This document shows positions 27,160 through 36,300 of a stretch of 64,000 nt of DNA, one piece after another. Location: assembly GCA_910585715.1 (NCBI GenBank), contig CAJUEX010000014.1:1-64000 (forward strand), written 5' to 3'. The stretch is from an uncultured Lachnospiraceae bacterium (lineage in GTDB: Bacteria; Bacillota; Clostridia; Lachnospirales; Lachnospiraceae). The notes under the pieces were generated by a model that ran no database searches, was not told where the DNA came from, and saw nothing but the letters and a program-made list of their open reading frames with translations. The first letter of the stretch is position 1; each line of letters starts with the position of its first letter. Both the position numbers and the translations under genes were made by a program.

Positions 27160-27221
27160 TTAGGCAGACCTTTCCAATCCATCTTTTTTTATGTAATCCA
27201 TTTTATCATTTTTCCCTCCTT
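27160..27221 (-). other. Strong Shine-Dalgarno and tiny open frames in the pilB leader
   Basis: On the minus strand AAGGAGGG (27214-27221) lies about 85 bases upstream of pilB, in front of two overlapping tiny frames: a 6-residue one (MIKWIT, 27189-27209, 4-base spacing) and a 13-residue one (MDYIKKDGLERSA, 27160-27201, 12-base spacing). Such a good site with no long gene behind it could be a leader peptide, or a remnant. The surrounding 27130-27311 is AT-rich without another gene. Confidence 0.3.
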
Positions 27222-27311
27222 CCGTCAAACCTTTTTAACAATATAAACCTATCCAAATTTACCAAATTTATTTTAAATATTTAGTAAATGTAAACAAATT
27301 TTAATAAATTA

Positions 27312-28487
27312 TTAAGATGTTAAGGTATAATACCCGCCTTTTACCTGAATAAATCCCTTCTTTTCAAGCGTTATCAAAGCTTCCAGGACCCTTTTTAAAT
27401 CCGGCATTCTGTCTTCCCCTGTGTTTTCATTCACCTCATTATAAATTTTTTGCATGGACTTTGGATAAAAGTCTATGTTTTCTAAAATTATTCCTTCCCA
27501 AAAATCCAGAGCTTTTCCCCCTTTTTCCTCCCTGTCAGCTTTATTCTCTCTGTAAACTTTATCCTCCCTGCCGCAGTTTCCATAACTATCATGCAGTTCC
27601 CTGATAAATTCCTCTACAGAGCAAAGCACGTTGGCACCTTGTTTGATAAGCCGGTTACATCCAGCGCTTAATGCATCCGTAGTTCTTCCCGGAACTATGT
27701 AAACCTCCCTGCCCTGCTCCAATGCCATGTCCACCGTAATCAATGTTCCGCTCCTCTCCTTTGCTTCTACTACCACCACTGCATGGGAAAATCCACTGAT
27801 AATCCGGTTTCTAGCCGGAAAGTTGCCGGGTTTGGGCTCTGTTTCGGGGGGATATTCGGAAATGATTCCCCCATTTCTTTTCAAGCCTTCATAAACACTT
27901 TTGCTGCTTAGGGGATAACAGATGTCCACTCCGCTTCCAAGTACCCCGAATGCGCTTCCCTTTTCCATGGCCGCCTGCTGGGCAAGGCTGTCAATTCCTC
28001 TTGCCATACCGCTTATGACCTGGATTCCGTTTTCTGCAAGAGCCTTCCCTAATTCCTTTGCCATATGCGCTCCATAAGCCGAGCATTCTCTGGCTCCGAT
28101 TACCGCCACCGCCATTTTCTCCTGTTCCGGCAGCTTCCCTATTCCGTAAAGCGCCCATGGGGCATCCGGAATTTCTTTCAGTTTTTCCGGATAGAACGGA
28201 TGAAATACAGGGTAAAAATCAATCCCCCTTTTTTTCAATTTTTCATATCTCTCCATCACTTCCCACTCTTTTTTGCTTTGTATGATATGACAGACAGCTC
28301 TTTCCGTAAAGATTTTTTCTTTTAATATATATTCTTCCATCATCTGCTCTTTTGTCATTGCAAAAAGTCTGCTTGGCTTTCGTGCCTTCTTTAACAATTT
28401 CCGGATTCCCTTATTTCCTACCCCCTTTATGTTGTGCAGCCAGTAGGCATAAGGCATCTCTTCTTTATAATCCATTTTATAATCCAT
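27312..28487 (-). CDS. dprA: DNA-processing protein DprA (Smf)
   Basis: DprA protects incoming single-stranded DNA and loads RecA during natural transformation. The 391-residue protein has the N-terminal HhH-like region (LHNIKGVGNKGIRKLLKKAR), the Rossmann core with the family motifs VISGMARGIDSLAQQAA, LGSGVDICYP, FPARNRIISGFSHAVVVVEA and SGTLITVDMALEQGREVYIV, and a C-terminal winged-helix part. Length is normal. GGGAGGAG precedes the ATG at 28487. It is 13 bases after comM, and in many Firmicutes the next gene is topA; here the pilus operon separates them. Confidence 0.96.
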   Translation of the reverse strand: MDYKMDYKEEMPYAYWLHNIKGVGNKGIRKLLKKARKPSRLFAMTKEQMMEEYILKEKIFTERAVCHIIQSKKEWEVMERYEKLKKRGIDFYPVFHPFYPEKLKEIPDAPWALYGIGKLPEQEKMAVAVIGARECSAYGAHMAKELGKALAENGIQVISGMARGIDSLAQQAAMEKGSAFGVLGSGVDICYPLSSKSVYEGLKRNGGIISEYPPETEPKPGNFPARNRIISGFSHAVVVVEAKERSGTLITVDMALEQGREVYIVPGRTTDALSAGCNRLIKQGANVLCSVEEFIRELHDSYGNCGREDKVYRENKADREEKGGKALDFWEGIILENIDFYPKSMQKIYNEVNENTGEDRMPDLKRVLEALITLEKKGFIQVKGGYYTLTS

Positions 28488-28500
28488 CTTTTTCTCCTCC

Positions 28501-30048
28501 CTATATTTTATCCATAGCCCCTTTACTAAAAATGTCCAGACCGGAAGTGTAACTCAAAGCTTCAATCACATGTTCTTTTTCTATCCGTCCGCTTCCCTCC
28601 AAATCGGCAACTGTCCTTGAAAGCTTTAAGGTACGATAATATGCCCTGGGACTTAAATCTCTCTGGCGAAATATTTCACCAAGCATTTTTTCTGTAGGCC
28701 TGTCCAGTTTGCAATGTTTTTTTATCATTTCCCCCGTTAAATGGCTGTTATATAGTATTTCCGTTCCTTCATACCGTTCTTTTTGTATCCTTCTTGCTGT
28801 TTTTACCCGCTCTGCCATCTCTTTGCTGCCAGTCTGTCCGGTTTTCCTTCCATCTCTGATAATAGCGCCTATTTCAGGCGGTTCCACAGTAATGCATATG
28901 TCCATTCTATCCAAAAGCGGTCCCGACACCCTGCCCATATAGCGCTTTCTTTCAAGTAAGCTGCAGCGGCATTTCCCAAGGTCGGGGAAATATCCGCACG
29001 GGCACAAATTCATGGCGCCCACCAGCATGAAATCCGCCGGATAGGAAAAAGCCCCTGCATTTCTCATGATTTCTATTTTCTTTTCTTCCAAAGGCTGGCG
29101 CATGCTGTCTAAAGCGTTCCTTTTAAATTCCGCCATTTCATCCAAAAACAGCACTCCTTTATGTGCAAGGCTTAAGGCTCCCGGAACAGGTACCCGCCCT
29201 CCTCCTGTCAATGCCTGCAATGTAACAGAATGATGGGGCGCCACATAAGGTGGTTCATCCATAAGTTTTCCTTCCTTTAGTAATCCCGATATGCTGTAAA
29301 TTTTGGAAACTTCCAGACAGTCCTCTTCAGACAGGCAGGGCAGGATTCCTGATATTCTTTTGGCTATCATGGTCTTTCCCACACCGGGCGGTCCCAGCAT
29401 AAGAAAATGATGAAATCCTGCTGCAGCGGCAAGGGCTGCCCTTTTTGCCGTTTCCTGCCCAACCACCTCTGAAAAATCCAGCTTTTCTTCCGGCTTATCC
29501 CTCCCTTTTTCATCCTCTTCTTCCGGTACGGGTACTTCTCTTTGGGCAATCAGTTTTATCATCTCTTCCAGATGGCTCACTCCAAATATAGAAATACCCC
29601 TGACCAGCTTTCCTTCCCGTACATTTTCTTTTGGTATGATGCAGGCCTTAAACCCTCTTCTCTTTGCCTCCAGTACCATGGGAAGAATACCTTTTACTCC
29701 TCTGACGCTCCCGTCGAGTCCCAGCTCACCTGCAAAAAGAGTCTGTCTAAGCCAAATTTCTTCCACCCTTTTCATTGCCCCTAATATTCCCGCCGCAATG
29801 GGCAGGTCAAAAGAACTGCCTGCCTTTCGCACATTGGCAGGAGAAAGATTGACTGTAACCCTGCCGGCAGGAACCGGAGCATTACAGTTATGCATGGCTA
29901 CCCTCACCCGTTCCTTTGCCTCTCTTACTTCCGAGCTTAAAAAGCCCACTAACTCCATGCAGGGAAGTCCTGTAGAAATATCCACCTCTACAGTAACAAG
30001 ATAGCATTCTATCCCCTGCAAGGCACCTGACATGACTTTGCAAAACAT
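28501..30048 (-). CDS. comM: YifB/ComM family AAA+ ATPase (Mg-chelatase-like)
   Basis: ComM is a hexameric helicase that promotes branch migration during integration of transformed DNA; the Firmicutes homologues are often called YifB. The 515-residue product has an N-terminal Lon-like domain (VTVNLSPANVRKAGSSFDLP), the AAA+ core with Walker A GPPGVGKTMIAKRI and Walker B GVLFLDEMAEFKRNALDSMR, a zinc-type cluster of cysteines (LCPCGYFPDLGKCRC) and the C-terminal Mg-chelatase-like domain (RDLSPRAYYRTLKLSRTVAD). All are standard. It lies 13 bases upstream of dprA and downstream of pilT. Confidence 0.94.
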   Translation of the reverse strand: MFCKVMSGALQGIECYLVTVEVDISTGLPCMELVGFLSSEVREAKERVRVAMHNCNAPVPAGRVTVNLSPANVRKAGSSFDLPIAAGILGAMKRVEEIWLRQTLFAGELGLDGSVRGVKGILPMVLEAKRRGFKACIIPKENVREGKLVRGISIFGVSHLEEMIKLIAQREVPVPEEEDEKGRDKPEEKLDFSEVVGQETAKRAALAAAAGFHHFLMLGPPGVGKTMIAKRISGILPCLSEEDCLEVSKIYSISGLLKEGKLMDEPPYVAPHHSVTLQALTGGGRVPVPGALSLAHKGVLFLDEMAEFKRNALDSMRQPLEEKKIEIMRNAGAFSYPADFMLVGAMNLCPCGYFPDLGKCRCSLLERKRYMGRVSGPLLDRMDICITVEPPEIGAIIRDGRKTGQTGSKEMAERVKTARRIQKERYEGTEILYNSHLTGEMIKKHCKLDRPTEKMLGEIFRQRDLSPRAYYRTLKLSRTVADLEGSGRIEKEHVIEALSYTSGLDIFSKGAMDKI

Positions 30049-30128
30049 AGTTTTCTCCTTTGCTTAAAAATTTTCATATAATTTTTTTATTTAAATTTGG
30101 AAATATTGTCTGAAATGACAAATTATGA

Positions 30129-30160
30129 TTCCTTCCCTGCCTTCGCTGACAGGGAAGGAA
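30129..30160. other. Stable hairpin between pilT and comM
   Basis: TTCCTTCCCTG (30129-30139) and CAGGGAAGGAA (30150-30160) form a perfect 11-base stem with a 10-base loop, 35 bases after the pilT stop. There is no T-run on either strand, so a processing or attenuation structure is more likely than a simple terminator. The rest of the 146-base gap is AT-rich. Confidence 0.6.
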
Positions 30161-30194
30161 ATTCTTTGATATTATCAAGATAAATTTAGAAAAT

Positions 30195-31253
30195 TTAATA
30201 CATTTTTGATCTCATGGCATTGGAATCATGCGCATATTTAATACAGTCATCCTTGGAAATCTTCCTGCTCATATAAAGTGCCAGCAAAGCATCATCCATG
30301 GTCTGCATGCCCAACTGTTTATTGGTCTGCAGAATCGAAGCAATCTGATGGGTCTTTCCTTCCCGGACCAGATTCCGCACTGCATGATTGGCAATTAACA
30401 CCTCAAAAGCTGCCACACGGCCATCTCCGTTAATAGTAGGAATCAATGTCTGGGCTATAACAGCCTCAAGTACATTTGAAAGCTGCACCCGTATCTGCTG
30501 CTGCTGATGAGGCGGAAATACGTCAATAACACGGTCAATGGTACTTGCTGCATCTACGGTATGTAAAGTGGAAAAAACAAGGTGGCCTGTTTCGGCTGCG
30601 GTAATGGCAATTCCAATGGTCTCGAAGTCACGCATCTCACCAACCAGAATAACATCCGGGTCTTCACGAAGCGCCGCCCTTAATGCATTGGCAAAGCTTC
30701 CGGTATCCATTCCCACTTCTCTTTGATTCACCATTGACTTTTTGTGCCGGTGCATATACTCGATAGGGTCTTCCAAAGTGATGATATGAGCATCCCTGTT
30801 CATATTAATCTTGTCCAGTATAGAAGCAAGCGTGGTGGACTTACCACTACCAGTAGGTCCTGTTACAAGCACCAGTCCTCTCTTTTTGTGCTGAAGCTCT
30901 ATCACGGCAGGAGGCACTCCAAGACTTTCCGAGGTTGGAATATCAATACTGATAGTACGAAGAGCCATGGCTACCGCTCCCCTTTGCTTGAATACATTCA
31001 AGCGGTAACGGCCAAGTCCCTGCACTGCCACGGACATATCATATTCTCCATCCTCCTCAAACCTTTCTCTCTGTCCCGGCGTCATAACCTGCAGGGAAAG
31101 CTCCTTTGTATCGTCTATGGTAAGAACCGGAAAATCCATCTTTTGCAGTCTTCCATATACACGCATGATAGGGGGCAGTCCTACGGTAATATGCACATCG
31201 GATGCATTGGCGTCATGGGCTACCTGTAAAATTTCTGGCATTGTTGGCAACAT
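30195..31253 (-). CDS. pilT: Type IV pilus retraction ATPase PilT
   Basis: PilT is the hexameric ATPase that retracts the pilus, powering twitching and DNA uptake. The 352-residue protein has Walker A GPTGSGKSTTLASI, the aspartate box (HIITLEDPIEYMHRHKKSMV), Walker B REDPDVILVGEMRDFETIGI, the His box (GHLVFSTLHTVDAAS) and the retraction-type C-terminal motif AVRNLVREGKTHQIAS. There is no N-terminal MshEN domain, as expected. It lies outside the main pilus operon, between the HD-GYP-like gene and comM. Confidence 0.97.
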   Translation of the reverse strand: MLPTMPEILQVAHDANASDVHITVGLPPIMRVYGRLQKMDFPVLTIDDTKELSLQVMTPGQRERFEEDGEYDMSVAVQGLGRYRLNVFKQRGAVAMALRTISIDIPTSESLGVPPAVIELQHKKRGLVLVTGPTGSGKSTTLASILDKINMNRDAHIITLEDPIEYMHRHKKSMVNQREVGMDTGSFANALRAALREDPDVILVGEMRDFETIGIAITAAETGHLVFSTLHTVDAASTIDRVIDVFPPHQQQQIRVQLSNVLEAVIAQTLIPTINGDGRVAAFEVLIANHAVRNLVREGKTHQIASILQTNKQLGMQTMDDALLALYMSRKISKDDCIKYAHDSNAMRSKMY

Positions 31254-31319
31254 ATTTTCTATCCTTTCTATTCTTTTATTATTTTATCCATTAACAGCCT
31301 GTACGGATAATATTTTTAT

Positions 31320-32489
31320 TCATAAATCCATTCCCGGAACATATTCTTCCTCTTCTTCCAAAAGGGGCTCCACATATTCCGGTTCCTTTATCATATAGCC
31401 ATAACCGTTTTCTCTTAAGAACTCCACATCCATAACATGGCGGTTGTCCAAGGTCTTCATAATGTCTTTAATTTCTAAATCACCATATGTATTCCGGTCA
31501 CTTAAGTCCAGAACCTGATTGTCTGAAAAGCTCAGCACTACCGGATACAGGATGTCCTCGTCATTAGCAGTGATAACTATTCCCTTTTCGCCTGTGTTCA
31601 ATTCAACCGTCAGCCCCGGCCTGAGCAGATTGATGGAGCGGATTAAGGCTGTCACCACCTTTTCATCAAATGCATCCTTCCGCTCTGTCAAAAGCCGGAT
31701 AGCCGCCACTTCTGATTCCGGAACTCCGGTTATGCTCATGGCAGTCATGGAATCAAACATTTCCGCAACCATAAGGATTTTGGCTCCTTTTACAAGCTTT
31801 GTTCCGCTATAAACACCTTCACGGAAATCAGACAACACCTTCTGGCTCTGTGTACAGATACGTTTTATATTGGGATTGGCGGAAAAAACCTGTTCCACAA
31901 CTTCATGTCCTTTTGTTTCTGCCGCCTGCAGAATCACCTTTTCCTGTTCTGTTAGTTCTTCCTTTTCCAGAAGACCGTCAGAAACTGCCAGCTTTCCAAT
32001 ATCATGAACAAGGGCAGCGAGAACCGTTTCCAGCTGTTCCTCCGGCTTTGCATTCAGCTTCCGTGCGATCATGGCACAGAGTATGGCAACATTCACGGAA
32101 TGCTTGTATATGAAATCCTCTTTGCTCCTGAGATTTTGGATAAAATTGATTTTGTGACCCAAATTCCCGTAATTGCGGATGACATTAGAAGCAATGACTT
32201 GTATCTTTGGTGCTTTCTTTGTTTGTAAAATCATTGCCAGTTCTTCTTTGACGGCAAAGACTGCCATGGTCTGATAGCGCTCAAAGGCAATATCCTCCTC
32301 CGTCATGGGCGGTACCGGTTCTGCCGGCTCCAATATGAACAAGCCGATTAACGAGAAATTTCTAATGCTCTGGATTCCCTGAGATGTGAGTTTGGAGTCC
32401 CTTTCATAAAGCAACACTCCGTCCCGGTTATATATAGGTCTTGCCAGCCGCATCCCTACCTTCAGAGCTTCTGTTTTTACAAACTTCAT
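31320..32489 (-). CDS. HD-domain protein of HD-GYP type with degenerate GYP motif
   Basis: The 389-residue protein resembles Lachnospiraceae HD-GYP proteins. An N-terminal region of about 120 residues (MRLARPIYNRDGVLLYERDS) looks like the domain often seen before HD-GYP. The HD core is present (HSVNVAILCAMIARKL and AALVHDIGKLAVSDG around residue 163; KGHEVVEQV). The second half, which should carry HHE and GYP, reads SQKVLSDFREGVYSGTKLVKGAKI and has neither. It is therefore probably not an active c-di-GMP phosphodiesterase but may still bind a nucleotide or protein. It sits next to pilT, where c-di-GMP control of pili would be expected, 24 bases after sigK. Confidence 0.8.
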   Translation of the reverse strand: MKFVKTEALKVGMRLARPIYNRDGVLLYERDSKLTSQGIQSIRNFSLIGLFILEPAEPVPPMTEEDIAFERYQTMAVFAVKEELAMILQTKKAPKIQVIASNVIRNYGNLGHKINFIQNLRSKEDFIYKHSVNVAILCAMIARKLNAKPEEQLETVLAALVHDIGKLAVSDGLLEKEELTEQEKVILQAAETKGHEVVEQVFSANPNIKRICTQSQKVLSDFREGVYSGTKLVKGAKILMVAEMFDSMTAMSITGVPESEVAAIRLLTERKDAFDEKVVTALIRSINLLRPGLTVELNTGEKGIVITANDEDILYPVVLSFSDNQVLDLSDRNTYGDLEIKDIMKTLDNRHVMDVEFLRENGYGYMIKEPEYVEPLLEEEEEYVPGMDL

Positions 32490-32513
32490 GGTTCTTCCCC
32501 CTGTACTTTTGAA

Positions 32514-33155
32514 TTAACCCATCTGCTCAAAGGCCTGCCGAAGCTTGTGAAGCGCCTTTTTCTCAATCCGCGACACATAGCTTCTGGATATACCAAGCAT
32601 CTTGCCGATTTCCCTCTGGGTGATTTCCCGATCTGTTAATAACCCGTAACGCATCAGGATAATATCTTTTTCTCTTCCCTTTAACACTTTATTCACCAGT
32701 GACATAAGCTTTGCAATGTCTTCTCTTGTGGTCATCTGCTCTATCACATCAAGCTGCTCCGAAACAGTGATATCCAGTAAATTTATTTCGTTTCCTTCTT
32801 TGTCCGTTCCGAGAGGTTCGTACAGGGAAACTTCTTTGGATGTTTTCTTTTTGGCTCTAAGCAGCATGAGCAGCTCGTTGTCAATGCACCTTGCCGCATA
32901 GGTTGCCAGCCGGCTTCCCTTTGTCTCGTCAAAGGTGCTTACCGCTTTAATAAGTCCAATCGTGCCGATTGATATTAAATCCTCCGGCTCTTCTTCTACG
33001 TTTTGGTACTTTTTTGCAATATGGGCAACCAGCCTTAAATTCCGCTCAATCAATATCCTGCGCGCTTCTTTTGCCTGTGCCTCATCGCCTTCTCCAAGCA
33101 TCCTTATATAGTAAGCTTCTTCTGTCTCTGACAGAGGTTTTTGAAAGGTTTGCAA
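32514..33155 (-). CDS. sigK: Late mother-cell sporulation sigma factor SigK
   Basis: The 213-residue protein matches SigK in region 2 (LIERNLRLVAHIAKKYQNVE, EDLISIGTIGLIKAVSTFD, LATYAARCIDNELLMLLRA) and region 4 (EIGKMLGISRSYVSRIEKKA). It begins at a TTG (33155) directly before QTFQKPLSETEEAYY. The frame upstream is closed by a stop within eight codons, so there is no room for the membrane-anchoring pro-sequence of Bacillus pro-SigK. The gene is continuous with no skin-type interruption. The ribosome binding site is weak (GGGGGC). It could be an early-branching SigK without the SpoIVFB checkpoint, as in C. difficile. Confidence 0.9.
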   Translation of the reverse strand: MQTFQKPLSETEEAYYIRMLGEGDEAQAKEARRILIERNLRLVAHIAKKYQNVEEEPEDLISIGTIGLIKAVSTFDETKGSRLATYAARCIDNELLMLLRAKKKTSKEVSLYEPLGTDKEGNEINLLDITVSEQLDVIEQMTTREDIAKLMSLVNKVLKGREKDIILMRYGLLTDREITQREIGKMLGISRSYVSRIEKKALHKLRQAFEQMG

Positions 33156-33224
33156 GAAAAGCCCCCAAAAAACATTTTACTATAGTATATGCGAAGGGTT
33201 TGGCTCACGGTACACTCTGTTTTT

Positions 33225-33253
33225 ATTATACTAATTTGTACGGCAAAAGGCAA
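33225..33253 (-). promoter_or_regulatory. Candidate sigma-A-like promoter facing sigK
   Basis: Minus strand TTGCCT (33248-33253), 17 bases, perfect TATAAT (33225-33230), about 70 bases upstream of the sigK TTG. A vegetative promoter in front of a late sporulation sigma factor would be unusual, and a sigma-E promoter may lie closer to the gene. By eye only. Confidence 0.4.
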
Positions 33254-33273
33254 GGGCAAACGTGAAATTTTCC

Positions 33274-33302
33274 TTGATAGGCTTATAAGAAAATGATATA
33301 AT
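33274..33302 (+). promoter_or_regulatory. Promoter of yfhO-like gene
   Basis: TTGATA (33274-33279), 17-base spacer, perfect TATAAT (33297-33302), 46 bases upstream of the start codon at 33349. AAAGGAG (33334-33340) is the ribosome binding site. Divergent from the sigK promoter candidate. Confidence 0.8.
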
Positions 33303-33348
33303 TAGGCAAGTTTCACTGAACATTAAAATATTCAAAGGAGCATGAAAA

Positions 33349-36300
33349 ATGAAACCTATCAATCAATCTTTCAAATTACCCAAAATCAATTGGAAAAGCG
33401 CTTATTTGTACATCACCGCTTTTCTGATTCCATTTCTTGTGCTGTTTGTGCTGCATTTGGTTTATAACGGCGGTTTTGGCAATCCGATTATGAATATATT
33501 GTCCCCCCGGCAGATATGCTTTAACGGCCTTGCCGGCGCCTGCTTTTTATTTTACATACGTCATACGGATACGGTCCGTATAGCCGATAGGGGCTGGCAG
33601 CTTGTTTTTTCTTTTGCATATGGACTTTGCTCTTATGGTATCCTGCAGGAGGGCTCTGTTTCTGCATTGTGCCTTTATGCAATTTTTCCCGTGGTATTTC
33701 TTTCTTTTGAAAAAATGATAGACGGAATATATTACCTGCCTTTTCTTTTATCGGGGGCGCTTATACTTATTTTAAATCCTTCTATCGGCATTCCTGTCTT
33801 TCTTTTTCTGCTTGTTCTGACTTTTATGGAATCAGGATTGAAAGGACGGCTGAGCTTTGGGAATACCTTTCATTATTTAGGGTGCTTTGCCCTTTCTTTT
33901 TTACTGGCAGCATTTCGGGTATTTCCTTATTTTGAATCTGTTTATAATGATTTGTATTCCTATAAGGGCTTTAGCACAAGCTGCTCTCCTTTCGTGCTGT
34001 TATCCCGCTTTCTGCCCGGCGGCGCTCCTTCTATCTCCTTTTTCGGTTCTAACGGTATTGATATATATTTCGGCATGTTTTTCCTGCTTTCTTTTGTGCT
34101 GTTTTTCTTTTCTCAAAAGATTTCTGTAAAGAGGCGGCTTTTTTATGGTTGCTTTACTCTATTCCTTATTGCCTCCTTATGGCTTTCTCCTTTAAGATTT
34201 TTATTCGGTCTGTTTATAGCGGAAGACAGTTTTTCTGTACCCTGCAGCTTTTTTCTTGTGTTCTGGTGTCTGAAGCTTGCCGCAGAAGCACTCCAAAATT
34301 TAAAAGAAATTCCAAGGCTCCATATAATATTCTGCCTTTTAACCTCAGCCTGCATGCTGCTTGCCTGCTGTATCGGCAGCGCCAACAATTTTAATTCATA
34401 CATGCTTCCTGTTACCTTGGTTTTTTTTATACTTCAGGCAGCTTATCTTCTTTTCATAAAGCAAAAGCACCTGCTGTTCTTACTGATTGTGTCAGAATTC
34501 GTCTGCAACGCTTTTGCAACTACTAACTTAGACTTCCTTTCTTCCACCAGAAGCAAAGAAACAACTTTTTTATGGAGTATGAATGAAGAAATTACGCAAG
34601 ACCATGAAATTTCACAGCCCGAAACCATATCTCAGGAAGAAAAAGCATACAACCCACAGGAGGAAAAATTGTATAACGAGTTTATTTCTTCCCATGAAAA
34701 CAGTAAAACAACGGAATTACTGTCCAAACTTCTGAATGCTGTTTCCTTGGAGGAGGCAGAAAAGAAGACTTACTGCGGCACTTCTTTTCCGGATCAGTTT
34801 CAGCTTTTCAACGGCTGTTTTAGAAAAATCGGAGGCACCAGCGACCTTTTTTCTTCTTTTCCGGTTATTTTTGTTTTTGATGATTCTGAAGAATATAATA
34901 TAGCAAGGCTTTCCGACAATATTTATTCTTTTTCTCCCACAGATTTTTCCATAGAAAAGTCTTACTACGTCCCTTTTTCAATAAAAGCAGACAAGCCTCT
35001 TCCTGAAAATCTTTATCTGTATAATAATTATACCAGCGACTTTCTGCAATTAACATCCAAGGAAGATTCCGATTTATTATCAGGCTGTATGCGTCTAAAC
35101 TCATCAAATGATTGGCATGTAAATCTTCAGCTATCCACTTATATACTGAACGAAGATCTGGCAAAGCAAATCCCTGCACTGGCTGATTCCTATGTTGAAA
35201 AAAATTCCGGTAATTCCAGACTATATCTGTTTACTTATACCGGGCTGGCAGCAAGCTGCATTGGCATTCTCATTTTGCTGTCCTTATATATGAACAGTGA
35301 TAAGGATAAGGTTTATAGCGTGCTTTTGAGCATAAAGGATGCACTTGAACGTTGGAAACTCCCCCATCTCCTCAGCGCCCATATAAAAAGAAACCGGATT
35401 TATTATCTGTCCTTTTTCATTCCTGTCCTGTTTTTTATTGCCAGTATGGTAGTGACAGACTGCGTTCCCTTTGGAAGCGCTTCCCTTTTTGACGAGGATG
35501 GATATGGTCTTACTCTGCCCTCTGCCCTGGATACTTACTATAGCATAAAAGATGGGAACACCTATCTTAGCATGAACGGGGGATATGGGGCAAGTCTCTA
35601 CGCTACCAATCCTTTGATTCAGCTTTTCTTTGGCTACCGTTTCTTTTCTCCCGGACAGATTGCGCCCCTTCTCTTATTTTCAGAAGCATTCTGCCTTGGG
35701 CTTTGCGGCATTGCAATGGTCTTTTATATGACCCACAGGCTTCACGGAACACGGGCTCACAAGGAAGATTACCGTCTGCTTGTTCCTGCCATGGTCTATG
35801 CATTGAATTCATATATGCTTGCCATGCACAATTATACCTTCTGGTATATTACCTTATTTGCTTTTCCGCTGCTCATTGTTGCAATGGACTATCTGATATA
35901 CAAAAAGAAGTGTCTTCCCTACATCCTGCTTCTTACCTACTGTATTGCAACCAATCTTTATCTTGCCCTTTATATATGTATCTTTCTGGTAATCTATTTC
36001 TTTACCTGCCGTTTTCACGGCTTAAAGGACTTTTTGGGAAAAGGAGTTCGCTTTGGGCTTTCTTCCCTGCTTGGCGCTGGAAACTGCTATTTTGTCATTG
36101 CCAATACACTGCAATCCTCTTATGATTCCGGTTATAATGCAGCCGATGACATATTCCCCTCCATCGGACTGCACACCAGTTTTCTGGAACAATGGAAAAA
36201 GCATATGATTTTTTCTCCTGCTCCTTCCGTTTCTTCCGATAACGGGCTTTTAAATGTTTATTGCGGAATCATTACACTGCTTCTGGTTCTGCTGTATTTT

